Part shown: positions 24,601 through 37,498 of the stretch, one piece after another
How the letters are laid out: each line of letters starts with the position of its first letter
Position numbering within the stretch: position 1 is the first letter of the stretch
NCBI GenBank assembly: GCA_963920665.1
Contig: OY987272.1
Span: 15,443,001-15,507,000, forward strand
DNA length: 64,000 nt
Source: Straminergon stramineum
Taxonomy: Eukaryota > Streptophyta > Bryopsida > Hypnales > Calliergonaceae
Direction: 5' to 3'
Made by a program: the position numbers and the translations under genes
The notes under the pieces: generated by a model
What the model saw: only the letters and a program-made list of their open reading frames with translations
The model's database searches: none
What the model was told of the DNA's origin: nothing

Positions 24601-25570
24601 TGACCACCTCTTCCATATAGGCCTAATAGATTTTTTAAGAGATCGTGATGGGGCTAAGCCTCACAACCATAGATTTTGTCTATTTAATTCACCTTGCAAT
24701 TGACAATGTGGATTTAATAATAAATAGGTATAGCCCAACTATGATCTTTCTTGGGTTTATATCAAGATCATTCAAAGTGACATTACTATTTTATGTCTTG
24801 GACTCTCGCTTTGTATGGATATATCTAACAAAGTGGGATATCATGGAATACTTTTGGTCCTTGGTCTGCCAATGATGAAAATTGACCTTAAATAGAACAT
24901 CACCACGGGGCTTGAAAAACAAGGCCTAATACTAGCTTGAAAAGGAGTGGGGCATCCATTTTGGAAGTTCCATGAGGTAAGTTTTTCAATCTAGGCCATG
25001 AATTCATGAAGGGCATTGGTTTTTAAGCTTGGTTGACATGTTCTATTTGCTATTGTGGTGATGGCAAACCTATAATGATTTGTCCCAATCTTGAGTTTAG
25101 GAAAATTAACATCATTTAAGAAATTAGTATCACTATAAAATTTTATTTTAATGGGAATGGATACTATAAAAGAATATTTCAATTTACACTAATTCAAGAT
25201 AGTGTGACTTTGGTAAATTAGTGTCACATATAATACTAGGACATATAAATGTACGAAAGAAATACTATAAATGGAGAGTCCCCCATTTATATGGTGTCTT
25301 GAAATGGACAATAACTAATTTTACTCTTGATTGTAAAAGATTTGATTTTTTTACACTTAATTGGCTCACACATGATTAGGAGCAAGTTCCAAAGGTAGCT
25401 GTTTTAGATGAAGCTATAAGACAAGAATGGATTTAGGCAAAAAAACCACATTGATATTGAATAAAATATTCATTCTTGAGGAAAAAATTCCTTTCTTTAA
25501 TATCCTTCCTCCTTCTTTTCACACACATTGAGCTCAATTTCTTATCAAATTCTCCATATCCTACGCGTTG
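21616..25570. other. AT-rich gene-free DNA between the direct repeats
   Basis: No gene, transposase or retroelement domain could be recognised in the 4 kb between the two direct repeats. Short frames (23106-23309, 24645-24875) have no family features. 25186-25250 holds a third copy of the AGTGTGACTTTGGTAA family. Confidence 0.5.
25186..25250 (+). repeat. Dispersed short repeat, copy 3 (intergenic)
   Basis: ACACTA...AGTGTGACTTTGGTAAATTA then GTGTCACAT. It matches the cores of the copies at 15052 and 16870, but the AGGATAAA portion is changed. Confidence 0.55.
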
Positions 25571-26153
25571 AAATGCTTAACCTCTAAGCACTTTGATGTT
25601 CAATTTCTGGACGATGAACAAATTGAAACTCTAGTTTCATCCTCCTAACTAGTTGGATGAAAGTTATTATAATTTGTGGACATAAATTATCAAGTTGTTG
25701 GCCTATCTAAGGGTTGGATTTGGTGTTACTAGAATACATATTTTTCTAAAATTACAAATGTGTAAGTATGTCAAGTGGTCAAATTGCATTGACTCTAGTT
25801 CAAAAATGGATTTGCCAAAATGAGGTTATAGATAGGAAGAACATAAAAATTTCAAAAAATCACCATGTGGAGAGAACCTCATTTCAAATCCATTCCAACA
25901 AGTTTTACTCATAAAATGATAATATTTTGCTTGTAATCGAATTTTGAAGGAATTTTGAAATTTCTCTTTCAAAATTTATAGAAAAAAAAATTGGTGATAG
26001 CATTGGTGAATCTAACCTTATAGATGGAATCTACAAATCAAAATCTACAACTTTTATTTCTATAACAATTCCAAAATATGCTTCCAAATAGCACTTTATA
26101 ATGATTTTTCTCAAACTATCAATTTTGGAGATGAATTTGGACGTTTAGGGGTT
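25571..26153 (+). repeat. 0.58-kb direct repeat, copy 2
   Basis: Partner of 21034-21615 in the same orientation. It ends at GGACGTTTAGGGGTTA about 665 bp before the B55 start codon, immediately before the GC-rich promoter region begins. Confidence 0.85.
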
Positions 26154-26199
26154 AAATTCTCCGTTTATGGTATTCCTAACTTAAAGAGAGTGTAAAATT

Positions 26200-26818
26200 G
26201 TGCCATCCTCCCAAGTTTTACCCTCGTGTTCCCAACCAGCTCGTCACTCGTGATCCTCGTTCAATGATGCAAGAGGGAACGGCCCCCGAGACTGCTCGCC
26301 ACGTGTCGACCGCCGTGGCGTCGTAGACCCCTAATCCCGGGTCAGGTCTCCCCCGGCCGGTCCTGGGAGGCCGGGACCCGGGCACCACCTCAGGTGGTCC
26401 AATGGGGGCCCGGAGCGCTGGTGGAGCTCGCGGCTTGGCTTGGTTTTGCCAGCCGGCTGGGCCAGCCTCGGAGGTCGTGCACTACTCGTCGTGTTTTCTC
26501 TGCCGGAGTGAGCTTCCATGGTTGCCCTCACGCAGCTTCACGGTTCCCGGAAGCAGCTCCTCCCGTCGCGACGACGGAATTCCCCGCGTCCGCCCCTTCG
26601 CAACGAGCCCTCGCATGCGTCATTTGGTGCAGTGGGGCGCCTGCCGGAGCTCCGTGACCGCGCCGGGTCTCTCTGGTGCGGCCAATTTGGTTGAATGTGG
26701 TCGAGAGCGAGGACGACGAGGAGTTAGGGTTTCGTAGGGTTTCGTGGTGGAGGAGGGGAGAACTTACAGCGAACAGGATCATCGAAGCGGCTTGGAGAGT
26801 TGAGCGTTGAGCGTGGCG
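26200..26818 (+). promoter_or_regulatory. GC-rich promoter and 5' leader of the B55 gene, with telo-box-like motifs
   Basis: There is an abrupt change from AT-rich repeat DNA to strongly GC-rich sequence starting about 26200. Two AAACCCTA-type (telo-box) motifs lie on the minus strand at 26724-26732 and 26735-26742, about 80-95 bp before the ATG. Such motifs are common near plant transcription starts of housekeeping genes. The several overlapping long frames here are composition artefacts. Confidence 0.55.
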
Positions 26819-29800
26819 ATGATCAGTGGCGCGAGCGGGGCGTCCGGCAGCAGCAGCAACAGCAGCGCTGCCGGCGCCTCGTTAGCCACTGCGGCAGGGG
26901 CGGCTGCGGGGGCGCCATTGCCTGCACTGGAGTGGAAATTCTCGCAGGTGTTCGGGGAGCGAGCCATTGGGGAGGAAGTGCAAGAAGGTATACTGTATAT
27001 ATGACTGGATCGGTGGTGTAGGGTGGTCGCGAGAGATTGATTGTTTTCCTCTGGTCATGAACGTTGTGCTGCTGGACTTGCGACGATGCTTTGTTTTGTT
27101 TTGTCCGAAGTGTGGAGTGATGACTTGTGTTGGCCTGCTGAAATGTTCGGATTTTTTGTGGTTGTTCTTGGAAATGACGCTTCTTCTTCAGCAGTAAGAT
27201 GGACTGTTTTTAGGTTAAATCGATCAGGGATCAGTGAGAGAATGTGCGTCGTTGATGGCGAAATTTTGACGTTATTCCCTAGGCTTCCGGAATCTTCAGA
27301 CTGTTGAGTTCGGCTGTTGGCAATGTGCGGCGTTCCCAATGTAATGGCAGGTTTTTGAGAGGGCCTGTGAGGGGTTTATATTGTCGGCTTCGGAAGTGGT
27401 GAATGACTTGTTGAAATGCGCGGCTTTTTTCGTGAGCGTTCGTGGGGTTCTTATTCGAGATGCCGCTTGTTCGGAAGCGGTGATTGACTATTTAGGTCAA
27501 ATTGATTAGAGATTAGTGTGGGATCATGTGTCAATGATGGCGAATTTTTGACTGAATGTAATTTCCGAGGCGGCCCTAATATTCATAGCGTCTTTGAGGT
27601 AGGCTTTTCTCAACGTGCCGCGTCCGCGATATAGTGGCAGGTCTATTAATTTAGGGTTATGGCCACATCCAGATTTTGTAATTCATTCGTCGTGTCTGCA
27701 GCTTATCCGTTCAAGTCGTTGTCTAAGAGTTGTTCAGAATTCTGGTTCAGAGGACCTCTACTGATCTTCATGGCATTGTGATGCAACTTGCTGAATATGG
27801 CCGTGGTGGTGCGCATGTCTCGGCACAGTGACCTGCGCATATTCCTAGCGCTTTTTTCGTTATGAGTTTTCTTTTTTAATCAACGGATCGTTCAATTTAT
27901 ATGGTTGGATTTCGTTTGCGAAACGAATATTGAGAAAACGTCACTCTCAGGTTACTAACTTCGGTTTCAAGTGTAAGTGTTGCGCCTCAGAATTCGATCC
28001 ATTACGAGGTGGTCCTTCCACTAGGGTTTTTGGTTTGGGGTTTTTGCCACTCCAAGTTTTCGGTTTTGGTCTCAATTCTTGTGTGTTATTTTTGGACTCA
28101 CAATTTGATGAGCATGTGACTTTGGTTGAAGGGTCGTTCTACAGCTAAGGCGCTACCCAAATGCAGTGAACCCACCTGTGTATTTTCGCGTTTTAACTGA
28201 GAGAGAGAGACACCCTGTGTGTATGGAGTTTGTACTATCTTCCTCCTTTGTGCCAGCTATCTGGATTTTCTCAATCGCATTGTCGATGAATGCAGTTGAC
28301 ATTATCTCGGCTATTGAGTTCGATAAAACTGGTGAGCATTTGGCGACTGGCGACCGAGGGGGACGTGTTGTGCTGTTTGAGAGAACAGATGGCAGAGAGG
28401 TATGTTCTGTCCACTCATCTTCCCTGCGTGCTGCGTCATTGTTTGATATTGAGAGATACATTTAGCTCCAGTATGCTACGAGTCTCGTGCAATTTTGTTA
28501 TTCTAGCCTTGGACCCTTCTCTTGGGTGTTTCCTCTGTATATCACCCAGAGAGGCTAACTATTTCACCTGCAAAACATCGCTTAACCTCATGGAAGGGTT
28601 TGGTCTAGTGGGTAATGCTCAAGCTCTTGAATTCTAGGGCACTGGATTGATTAGTCGTGGACCACTGAAATTAGGAGAGGTTCATATTTTGAAATTTCAC
28701 ATTACTTTAGTTATCCGGCTTGTAATGGAACATTGATTTCGATTTTAGAAATTCGTAGCGGATGAAAGAAACTGAGAATGACAATGTTAGTGTGTTGTGG
28801 CAAAAGTGAATGCACTGACCTAAAAATGTTTACCAAGTGGTTACGCCAATACACATATTACCAAGAGTTGTTAGCCAACGGTTGTCTTTTTCACTATATT
28901 TCTGTTTTGGACGAAATCATTGTGGTCAATATCAACGTACGGTTTTTAGAGGGCTGAAGGATCTGCGCCTGCCCGACTAGAGGCACCGAAATAATAATTG
29001 AGTATGGAACTTATCTTCAAGCTTAACCTTATTTTGATCGTTTAGAGGGCGACGGCGGAGGCACCGAATGAACTCCTCCGTTTTGGGGCTGCTGCAGAAA
29101 CTACCAAGACAATTTTCGATCCACTACAGCTTTTAATGCACTCTATGTGGTGTACTAAGGTAGCTAACAGTAGACTGTTTCGTTTTGCTCTGGTGCAATG
29201 TACCGGATAACTTAGGTGAGGTACAGTACCTAAAGAGCGTTCGTTCAATGCTGTGTGCACCGTTCTGATTACCCTCCGAAGTCCATATTCTGGATGATGA
29301 ACAGAGTGCAATGTTTTGTCTGAATAAGTTCTCATTCATCCAAAGCGATACTTGAATCTTTAATAGACAACCTTCCTGCATGATCAATTTGATGAAATCG
29401 AGAAAACAAATATACATGGAAGCTACAGAGATGTAAGGAAAAGTCTGCAGAAATTGAAAGGAGTCAGGGCTAACTGCAGTGGTGAAGATATTTCACTACA
29501 GATGGAATCTTCGTTCGCGTATGTTACAAGAGTATTCGTCCCGAAGTAACGTGGCTTACATGACGGTGCCGTTGCTTTTAGTTTTGGAAATTTATGGACC
29601 CTTGTCACCTATTTAGTCTCTGGTACATACCTGTGATTAAGCATTCCAGTTGTGTTTCGCCCGTTTGTGTAGCCAAGAAGACGAAGGGAGTTGGAAATGG
29701 CTGATTCTGTGGGACCAAGGCATCCAGAATTTCGATACTCAACTGAATTCCAAAGTCATGAACCGGAGGTAATGCTAGTAGCTTCAAGGATGACGTAAGC

Positions 29801-32800
29801 AAAGTGTCTTTTTTTAGCATGGCGTTGCCAAGAGTACCCCAGTAGTACGTAGCTGCATCACGGAGTATACCAACGTGGATATTGTACTAACTGCTAAAAA
29901 CTGGAAAAATTCATTTTTGCAGTTTGATTACCTGAAGAGTTTGGAAATCGAGGAGAAGATCAATAAAATTAGGTGGTGCCCGACTTCCAATGCTGCACAG
30001 TTCTTACTTTCTACAAATGACAAAACCATTAAATTATGGAAGGTATTCCCAGCTCAAGCGATGTAAACTGTATCCCTTGTAGCTATGCTTTTCTGTTTTC
30101 GAATTGAATTTGAGGTCATTTAACCTTGAGGCTGTGTTTCCCGCCTCTTGATATCATTTTTAATTATTTGTAATAGTACAGCTCTATAGATTGTTTTTCA
30201 ACAGTCAGAAATGTTTAGGTGGTAGGTTAGTTCACAGCCCGACTTATGTTGCAAAAATGAGATAAGTTGTCGATTCGACACTCTTTTGATGGTTGTAGTG
30301 AATTACTGCTAGCATGTGGCATTGGTTGGACTGAGATTGGATAATTGTTGTCGTGTATGAATGATGCCTGGAATTTTATATTGCAGGTGACGGAAAAGAA
30401 ACTAAAGCAAGTCAAGAACTTGAATGTGGATCCTGGAGCCAGAGGGAATGGAAGTTCAATGACAAATAATTTGGTACTCAACCCAAAGGGTATTGCACCA
30501 CGCTTGTCGATGAATGGAGTAGCTGTTAACCGACCCACAAATGCGATAAATCCTGATTTTGAATTCCCTCCTGGAGGCATCCCGTCACTGCATCTTCCTG
30601 CGGTAGTTGCACTAGCCTAATGCCTTCAAGCTTTTCAAGTTTTGTTTTCTTAGTCACTTTGCTCATCAGTTTTTAACTCTTTTAGTATTTTGGGGCACTC
30701 CTTGATGCGTTGTAAGATTCATGGCCAAGTTCTGTGACATGATTTGCATCTGCAGCATCTAATATGTTAATGCTGTACTTATGACCTGCAGATATGGAGC
30801 AACGAGACGGTATTACTTGCGAGGTGTAGAAGAGTCTACGCAAATGCTCATGCATATCACATCAATTCCATATCCAACAACAGGTACCTTGGATGCAAAG
30901 ATATTTACTAATGTATTGTTCCTGCAGAGAACGCTCCAAAACGTAAGGGAACATTCGTTTGTAAATTTCGTCTGGAGATCACTGAATCACTCTTTTGGTG
31001 TTATTCTAGGTTAAGTTGTCTGGAGATGGTAGTCTCTTTGCATGTATTTGTTGTGTCAAACTTTAACCCTGTAAGGTCGGAGGAGCCAAAAGTGACTTAC
31101 GAATGGTAAAGCAGTTCTGAATTTGGAATCCAGTTTTTTGTGTAAAACTTTGTTCATAGTATGTGCACATCATCGAGTTGTATTCAAGTCATATTAGTTG
31201 TATTCTACTTTCATACAGGGTATTGTATCAAGGCATTGGTATTGGTATTCCTGTGTAGACTATTCTAGCACTTTTGACTTGTTTGTTCTTAATACTTGAT
31301 TTTTACAATCAAATTGACTCTTTTTGCTTTGAACAAAAGTAACAACAGGAAGCTTCCGAATTTATTGGCTCTTCCGCTTGAAAACTTTGTTAATATTCTT
31401 AAAATGAGTATTTTATTGTTGTTTGAAATTTAGAGTCTATTAGCATTATTCTATATAGAGAATAATTTGGAATTTTGTTTACACTGTACGATTCTAGACT
31501 ATTACATATACCTATGGTGAAATTTTCAGATTTACTAAGAGCGTTTCATAATTGATATGAATTTTCTTCACTTTTTCCTCAGCAATTCACTTGAATTTCA
31601 AAAGTTCAGGAAATAACCTAATAGACTCCGTCCGTGTACCGCTATCTGACACTATCAGTTGCGTGCATCGAGTATTGGTGAAGTCGCAGCAGTTCATAAC
31701 TAGAATCTACGCTGCCCATTTGTCTGGGGTTCCCGTCCTTTCGCCACGAACATAGTTAGGATCTTGTCTTTAGTGAATGTGCATCACCATGTATTTGCCA
31801 AGATATTTGCATGTTGATCTTGTTATCTTGGAATTTTCTGAAATCTAATATAGAGAATGCTCGCTATTTATGTGCAGCGATTGTGAGACATATATCTCTG
31901 CAGACGATTTGAGGATTAACTTATGGAACCTTGAAGTTAGTGATCAAAGTTTCAATATTGTTGACATTAAACCCACGAACATGGAAGACCTCACAGGTAC
32001 TTTTCTCATGCTTTAGGTCGTTTGGTTCTTTCCTCCCTTAGCTGCCATTGGGTACCGACTGTTTAAACAGTATTGTTCCTTGCCAATTTAGTGAGGATTA
32101 GCGACTTGAACCTTTGTGTGATAGGTGATCAATATAATCTAGTTTACTAAGGATTTCGGGGTGTGGTGGTTGGTTTGGTTTGAGCAGAGGTGATAACGTC
32201 TGCAGAGTTTCATCCTACTCATTGCAATATGTTAGCGTACAGTAGCAGCAAGGGGTCAATAAGACTCATTGATATGCGCCAATCAGCCTTGTGTGATCGA
32301 CATTCAAAGTTGTAGGTTTCTTTCCTCCTGGGCACATTTCTTTGAACTGTTAAACTATCTTCTTTGAGTTGTCGTTCTTGATTTGCTGCGCTGCGTGACC
32401 AAAAACTTGTAATTTAAATCTGTTTATACCTGGAGTGAGAGATTTGGGGTTTGTGGTGGGTTATACACAGATTGAACATGCTGCTTTATAGGTTTAAGTG
32501 TGCTTTTGTACTAAACTTAAAAGATATTTGTATTGTAGAGAGTGCGTGATAACGTTATTACGTCACAACACTTGATTTAGAGTTTTCTTTTTTCACGTTA
32601 AGGAGTCTTTGTTCGTCAGCAGTACTTTCTGTTATAATTATTTTCCTGGAAATCTTCATTTCACATGAATCTCTCTGTTTGCAATTAGTAACGGGGTATG
32701 CAATGACGTGGCTGCAGGTTTGAGGAGCCTGAGCCCCCTGGACAAAGGTCCTTTTTCACAGAAATTATTGCTTCAATTTCAGACATCAAGTTTGCAAGAG

Positions 32801-34438
32801 GTGGTCGGTACATTCTGAGTCGGGACTACATGACTCTAAAGGTTAGTTAAATTACTTAATGTGCTTATTTGTGTATTTCAAGGCCTCCAGCAGGACCAGT
32901 AATGAAGCACAAATCATTCTGGTAATTTAGTTCGGGAGTTAGCCTTGTCTTCTTATGGACCCACTATGTGATGAAGACTTACTGGTTGCTTGTTGCATTC
33001 TTCAGCTTTGGGACGTCAACATGGAATCTGCTCCTGTGGCCTCTTTCAAAGTCCATGAGTATTTGCGACCGAAGGTAGCTATGCCACTTGTCTGCTGAAC
33101 TTTCTTACTATGTTATTAGTCTCTAGGTGTGGAGTCTTGTTATTAATCTGCCATCTCTTTCACCGAGACTGTTATGCTTATTTCCTTTGTAAGTTGTTCT
33201 TTTTGTCCTTGTTAAATTAGGAGGTATTCACATGAGAGATCGGCAGTTGATGGAATCTTCGGACCAAGCTTTAGATTATGTGTAGCTAGAACGGTAAGAT
33301 TTGGCAGTTTACCTTGGTGTTACATGAATTGATTGAACTCTCAGAACCTCTTTTCCATATTTTGCAGCTTTGTGATCTCTACGAGAACGACTCTATATTC
33401 GATAAGTTTGAGTGTTGTCTTAGCGGGGATGGCATGCGTGTAGCAACTGGCTCTTACAGGTATTCAGTTGCTAAACCATAGTTTGATGCAGTCGAGTCAC
33501 TTGATGAAGCGTGAAACTCAAGGCCTATTTCTAACAAACGTCCAAGTAGAATTTTGTGACGTCTTCAAAGTCAGAGACAGACTGAAGTGTTATTCTTTGT
33601 TACAGCAACTTGTTCCGGGTATTTGGAGTCACCCCTGGAAGTGAGGAGTCGTCGATGTTGGAAGCTAGCAAAACTCCGAACAGGTACTGGTCTTTCAGCC
33701 TATGGATTGCAGTGAGATAGACGGTTTTCTGTATCTATTATTGCATTTTTGGCATGCATGTTAGCTTGAATCTGTTTTTGCTTGACATCTTTTCATTAGA
33801 GAGTGCTTTACGAAGTCTAAATGAGTGGTGTGAAATTGAAGGCGCCTCATGACACCGCCATCAAAACCAGTCAGTCGACTTGCCAACCTTGCACGTGTAC
33901 GGCGTGATAATCGTCGAGGTGATTATCCGATCTCTTGTAGTAAGAATTGAGTCACATTGGTTTGTTTTGGGGTATGGACTATGGTGACATTACGAAGAGC
34001 AGTTTACCAACTACTATTTGGCAATCACTGTTTCTTCCTGTGCTTATGATACTCTGTTTTGCTTTGCTTGTATGAACTACTGTGAAATTCTCCAACTAGT
34101 ACTTCGATCATTTTATCTTCGATGGTCTTGATTCTATAATTTTTTGAATCCTACAGTAGTAGATTTGAAATTCTACTTTGTGAGCCAAAATGGACTTTTG
34201 TATTTTTGTTTGAAGGGAAAGTATGTGTGGGTTCCAGCTGATGTCCCTTCCCTCTGAAATTGGTTGATTTCTCGTTACTGATTTTCTTGTTTCCTCTGCA
34301 GGTAGCGAAAGCCCAGGTGCAGAAATGAATGGGGGAGTGCATGATTTCGCATCAAAGCTTCTGCACTTAGCATGGCATCCAGCATCCAATGTGATCGCGT
34401 GTGCTGCATCCAACAGCTTGTACATGTACTACGCATAG
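26819..34438 (+). CDS. B55: Protein phosphatase 2A regulatory subunit B (B55, WD40), 14 exons, intact
   Basis: Exons are 26819-26987, 28296-28399, 29673-29768, 29923-30042, 30387-30602, 30792-30883, 31878-31996, 32188-32311, 32718-32841, 33006-33074, 33368-33459, 33606-33683, 33842-33918 and 34302-34438, giving 538 aa in frame. The protein is the B55 seven-blade WD40 subunit, which binds the PP2A scaffold and catalytic subunits and selects substrates. Family signatures are [11 protein letters not shown] and [20 protein letters not shown] (exons 1-2), [55 protein letters not shown] (exon 7, [15 protein letters not shown]), [47 protein letters not shown] and the terminus NSLYMYYA. The first exon has an Ala/Ser/Gly-rich start, as often seen at variable B55 N termini. 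The start chosen is the first ATG in frame (a TTG upstream is not used in plants). Length is slightly above the roughly 500-515 aa I recall for Arabidopsis forms. Confidence 0.96.
29325..29410. repeat. Intronic repeat matching the window's first bases
   Basis: TCTCATTCATC...GATACTTGAATCTT..AGACAACCTTC...TGATCAATTTGATGAAAT in B55 intron 2 parallels bases 1-85. It is an old dispersed repeat within an intron. Confidence 0.5.
31485..31620 (+). repeat. Intronic repeat shared with 57855-57975
   Basis: TATACCTATGGTGAAATTTT then CAGATTT, TGAATTTTCTTCA and AATTCA-TT-AATTTCAAA in B55 intron 6 recur, diverged, at 57855-57975. The second copy is intergenic. Confidence 0.5.
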
Positions 34439-36264
34439 GATCGCTTGTTTAGTAAAATTATCTTCTACTCTCACACGCCTGCTTTTCTACGTGTTCTGGT
34501 ATTTGAGCTCCAGCTCGTGTTGATCTTGAACCTTCTTGTGTAGTGAGGGAATGAATATGCCCAAGTTTTGTATTGCTTCTATACCGTAACCGGGGTTAGT
34601 ACGCCGTAGAATTGCTGTGAGCCTTCTCCATGCACAGAGAAATGACGGCAGAAATTTCATTCAGGCGAATCTGAAGGAAGGTAGAGGGCCCGCCAGCTGA
34701 ACCTCATGCACAATTGAGCTTTACAGATGTAAATAGTGGGAATATCAAGAGGGTGTTTGGTGTTTGGTCGCCCCTCATGTTTAACTGGAAGAATATTCTT
34801 TGAGTCAGGATACTGCACTTTATGTATGGTATTATTACTCCACTGACGAAATAGTGTTCGATAGTTTATGATTGTCATTTCAGACAATTCTCGATAACCG
34901 AGACGGAAGAATGCCAGTAAATTTGAGCAGTCTCTTTGTAGATTATTGTGAATGGTCCCCTTTCATGTCACCAATGTAACTTAATTGGAGTCATGTGATT
35001 TTGAATACGAAGAGCTATCCACTGAAACTCTTAGGGACCTCCTGTACTGATCCCTGTTTCAAATAACTCTTCTGCTTATGAGGCGTGCAATAACTCATCC
35101 AGTTATATGAGCTACTCTTGCTTCGACTTATTAACAAGTGGTGTTACACAGACTTTGCTAAATGTCTGTTGTTAGTGATCTTTGAATGTTTACGGCTCTA
35201 GTCACATGTGCGTTCACTTTTTCTTTCGTTACCATTTCGTTAGGTCTGAAATTCTCTATTGGCGGAAACTGTCATTTGATTGACACTGAAGCAGAACATA
35301 CAAGGTAGAACAGCATATTGCGACACCCACTGCAGACACGTAAGGTAGGATGACCCAGTGTCATTCCTTCGGTTGAGCAGATATTTAATTCACGATTTTA
35401 TTTTTGCTATAAAACAGAAAATGAAAAGTCATTTCACATGTATTTTGGGTCTAACCAATATCTAGTAAAAGTAAACATTATAGGTGATCATTAAAAATAC
35501 ATATAGGTTCCTATTGTTGTCTCTTGAAGGGACTATTCATACTCATTTGGATTCTAATGTGGTTCTTTGGAGTTCCTATATTGTTGCAAGTTGTAATCCA
35601 AAAGTGTCCCTTTGATTTGTGGAATAGTGAATAAACCTATTGCCATATGTCTAGATTGCTTGGTGGTATTCCTTGAAGTGATTAAATCATGAAAAACTAA
35701 ATCCTGCCTTTTCAACCTCAAGTCTACATTGCAAATGTCATGATGCAACCATTCATAGTTTTCACTAGAATAGAATGCAATAGGGTGCAATTGGATCCAA
35801 AACTAGGGAAAACAATTGGATTGGGGTGATTGGGGATCTATTTACCCTAGGAGTTGGACCTATTTAAGATGAATTTCACTAAGAATAGTCGGCTTAGGAA
35901 GTGAAAAACAAATTTGGAATGAAAATGGATCATTTTTGTGAAGTGCCAAAGTGTCAATATTAGATGTTACAGTGGTGTTCTAAATTTCAACATTCATCCA
36001 CATATTGGATAGAAAATATCACATTAGCATATATAACATATCCATAATTCTATTTTCATCCACAACCTAGTGATTTCATCCAAAATTTATTTTTTAATTT
36101 GAAATTTTTTGGTGTTTTCATCCAAGATTTTACTATTTATGTTCTAAGGGCTTGGTGCGGAGCCCATTATATTGGTGCACATTGACAACAAATCACTGGA
36201 AGAAAAAACATTGTTGTTCCCCCTTCATCTAATTGGGGATAGAGATAGGGAAGAATTGGTGGGG
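34439..36264. other. 3' flank of B55 and intergenic DNA
   Basis: 34439 to about 35350 is of balanced composition and includes the presumed B55 3' untranslated region. From about 35380 the sequence is AT-rich, with minus-strand short frames of no recognised family. No gene is supported. Confidence 0.5.
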
Positions 36265-36578
36265 CATTAGGAAAATTTTGAGGTCTCAACAAGGCTGCAA
36301 GTTTTGCACCCCATAGTGCAATTATGGAAAAAACTAAAAAAATATTTTTTTATATTTTAATTTTGGAATTTGACATGGCACTACTAGTTTCATGTCAATG
36401 CCACGTCAAATTAACTATTTTTTAGTATTCTTTATTTTTTAAATATTTTTTTTCCAAATTCTTTATTTCAAAAAAATTATTTAAAAAACGAATTATTTTT
36501 TATTTTTTCAGTATTTGCAGCGAGGGGTGCCGAATCTAAAACTCGCAGCCATCTCTTGACCTCAGAATTTTCCTAATG
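36265..36578. mobile_element. MITE-like element with about 50-bp imperfect terminal inverted repeats
   Basis: The left end CATTAGGAAAATTTTGAGGT and following GGCTGCAAGTTTTGCACCCC pair with the right end read in reverse complement: CATTAGGAAAATTCTGAGGT, GGCTGCGAGTTTT, GGCACCCC. Inside, AATTTGACATGGCA at 36367-36380 pairs with 36399-36412 (one mismatch) around a very AT-rich centre. It is about 314 bp with no open frame. The target duplication was not resolved. It resembles a non-autonomous DNA transposon. Confidence 0.75.
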
Positions 36579-36747
36579 ATGCTCTCAGCATACACATCCA
36601 AATGAAACGCAAAATCAAGCAGAAGAAGGGGAACCGAGAACAGTAAGTTCCCTGGTTCCAGAGAATGGGGAACGGCCGGCCATGGAACCAGAGTTCAACA
36701 ATCGGATGCGCTAACGTAAAACTCGTGGGATTGTACAGTAAGCTTAC

Positions 36748-36874
36748 CTGCGGAGCTTCCTGCGGCAAAATTTTCATCATTCTTATGATCCTTGCCATCC
36801 ATCATTATTGCCTTCGGCTGAACAGCTTTAGCTTGATCAGATGGACTCTGCATTGAAAGTGGTCCCTTCCATGC
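36748..36874 (-). other. Possible orphan exon on the minus strand
   Basis: The minus strand shows an acceptor (ACGCAG/GC) at 36875 and a donor (CAG/GTAAGC) at 36748. These bound a 127-base open segment encoding a Ser/Lys/Asp-rich peptide with QSPSDQAKAVQPKAIMMDGK. An ATG lies 9 bases upstream of the acceptor (36883), so it could also be a first exon. Downstream in that direction lies the MITE at 36265-36578 and no further exon that I recognise. It could be an exon of a gene sharing a bidirectional promoter with the carrier, or chance. Confidence 0.25.
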
Positions 36875-37498
36875 CTGCGTCATGAATCATGATTCCTGGG
36901 TTATAATTGTGGAAATCGCTTGTCATCAGAGCTTGCGGACGCACTTCAAGCTCAGTTGGTAACTTATTACTTGTAGAAACAGTTGGGTGATTACGGTTTG
37001 GGAAGCTCAGTCATGCTGTCACGTCTCTCTAGCTTCCCGAGAGGAGGGTGCACGTGATCCACGGGTGGTGAGCTCGAACGAGCTGCAGCGGGCGGAGAAA
37101 ACGACGCAGGGAAGAGATTTGAAATTTGGATTTGAGGGGGTGTAGGGATTTAGGCATGGTAGAACGGGTGGGTTTTCTTCCAATTGCTCTCTGCTTTGGC
37201 ATTTTGGAACTAGCGATCGTGATTAGAATCAGGGTATTTTAAATCCTTCTTTTTAGTCTATTGAAAGTAAGAGATGAAGATCGGAAAGGAAGAATGTGCA
37301 TTGAAGGAGCTGGGGCATTAACTAGCAGATTTTTTGGGGCAGACGGATTGAGGGCTTCAGGACTTTTTGCTCCATGAGGAAACTAGGTGTGAGAGAGAAT
37401 TGCAATTGAAGCTGGGGGAGCCGAGATTGTGCTCTGGTTAGTTAGACTGCGAGCGTGGGCCAAAAAATTATGCGCGATTAAAGAGTGAGCCAGTATCT

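Noticed and set aside
21034..26153. Direct repeats as the LTRs of a complete retrotransposon
   Set aside because: No TG...CA ends, primer-binding site or gag/pol remains could be recognised. Kept only as a repeat pair.
26331..26782. Several overlapping frames in the GC-rich B55 leader
   Set aside because: High GC suppresses stop codons on both strands. There is no domain, and frames conflict with each other.
28590..28660. Possible tRNA (GGTCTAGTGG-like A-box text)
   Set aside because: No matching B-box (GGTTCGAATCC) or cloverleaf pairing downstream.
30227..30580. 117-codon minus-strand frame
   Set aside because: Antisense to B55 exon 5, which is in frame with the rest of the gene.
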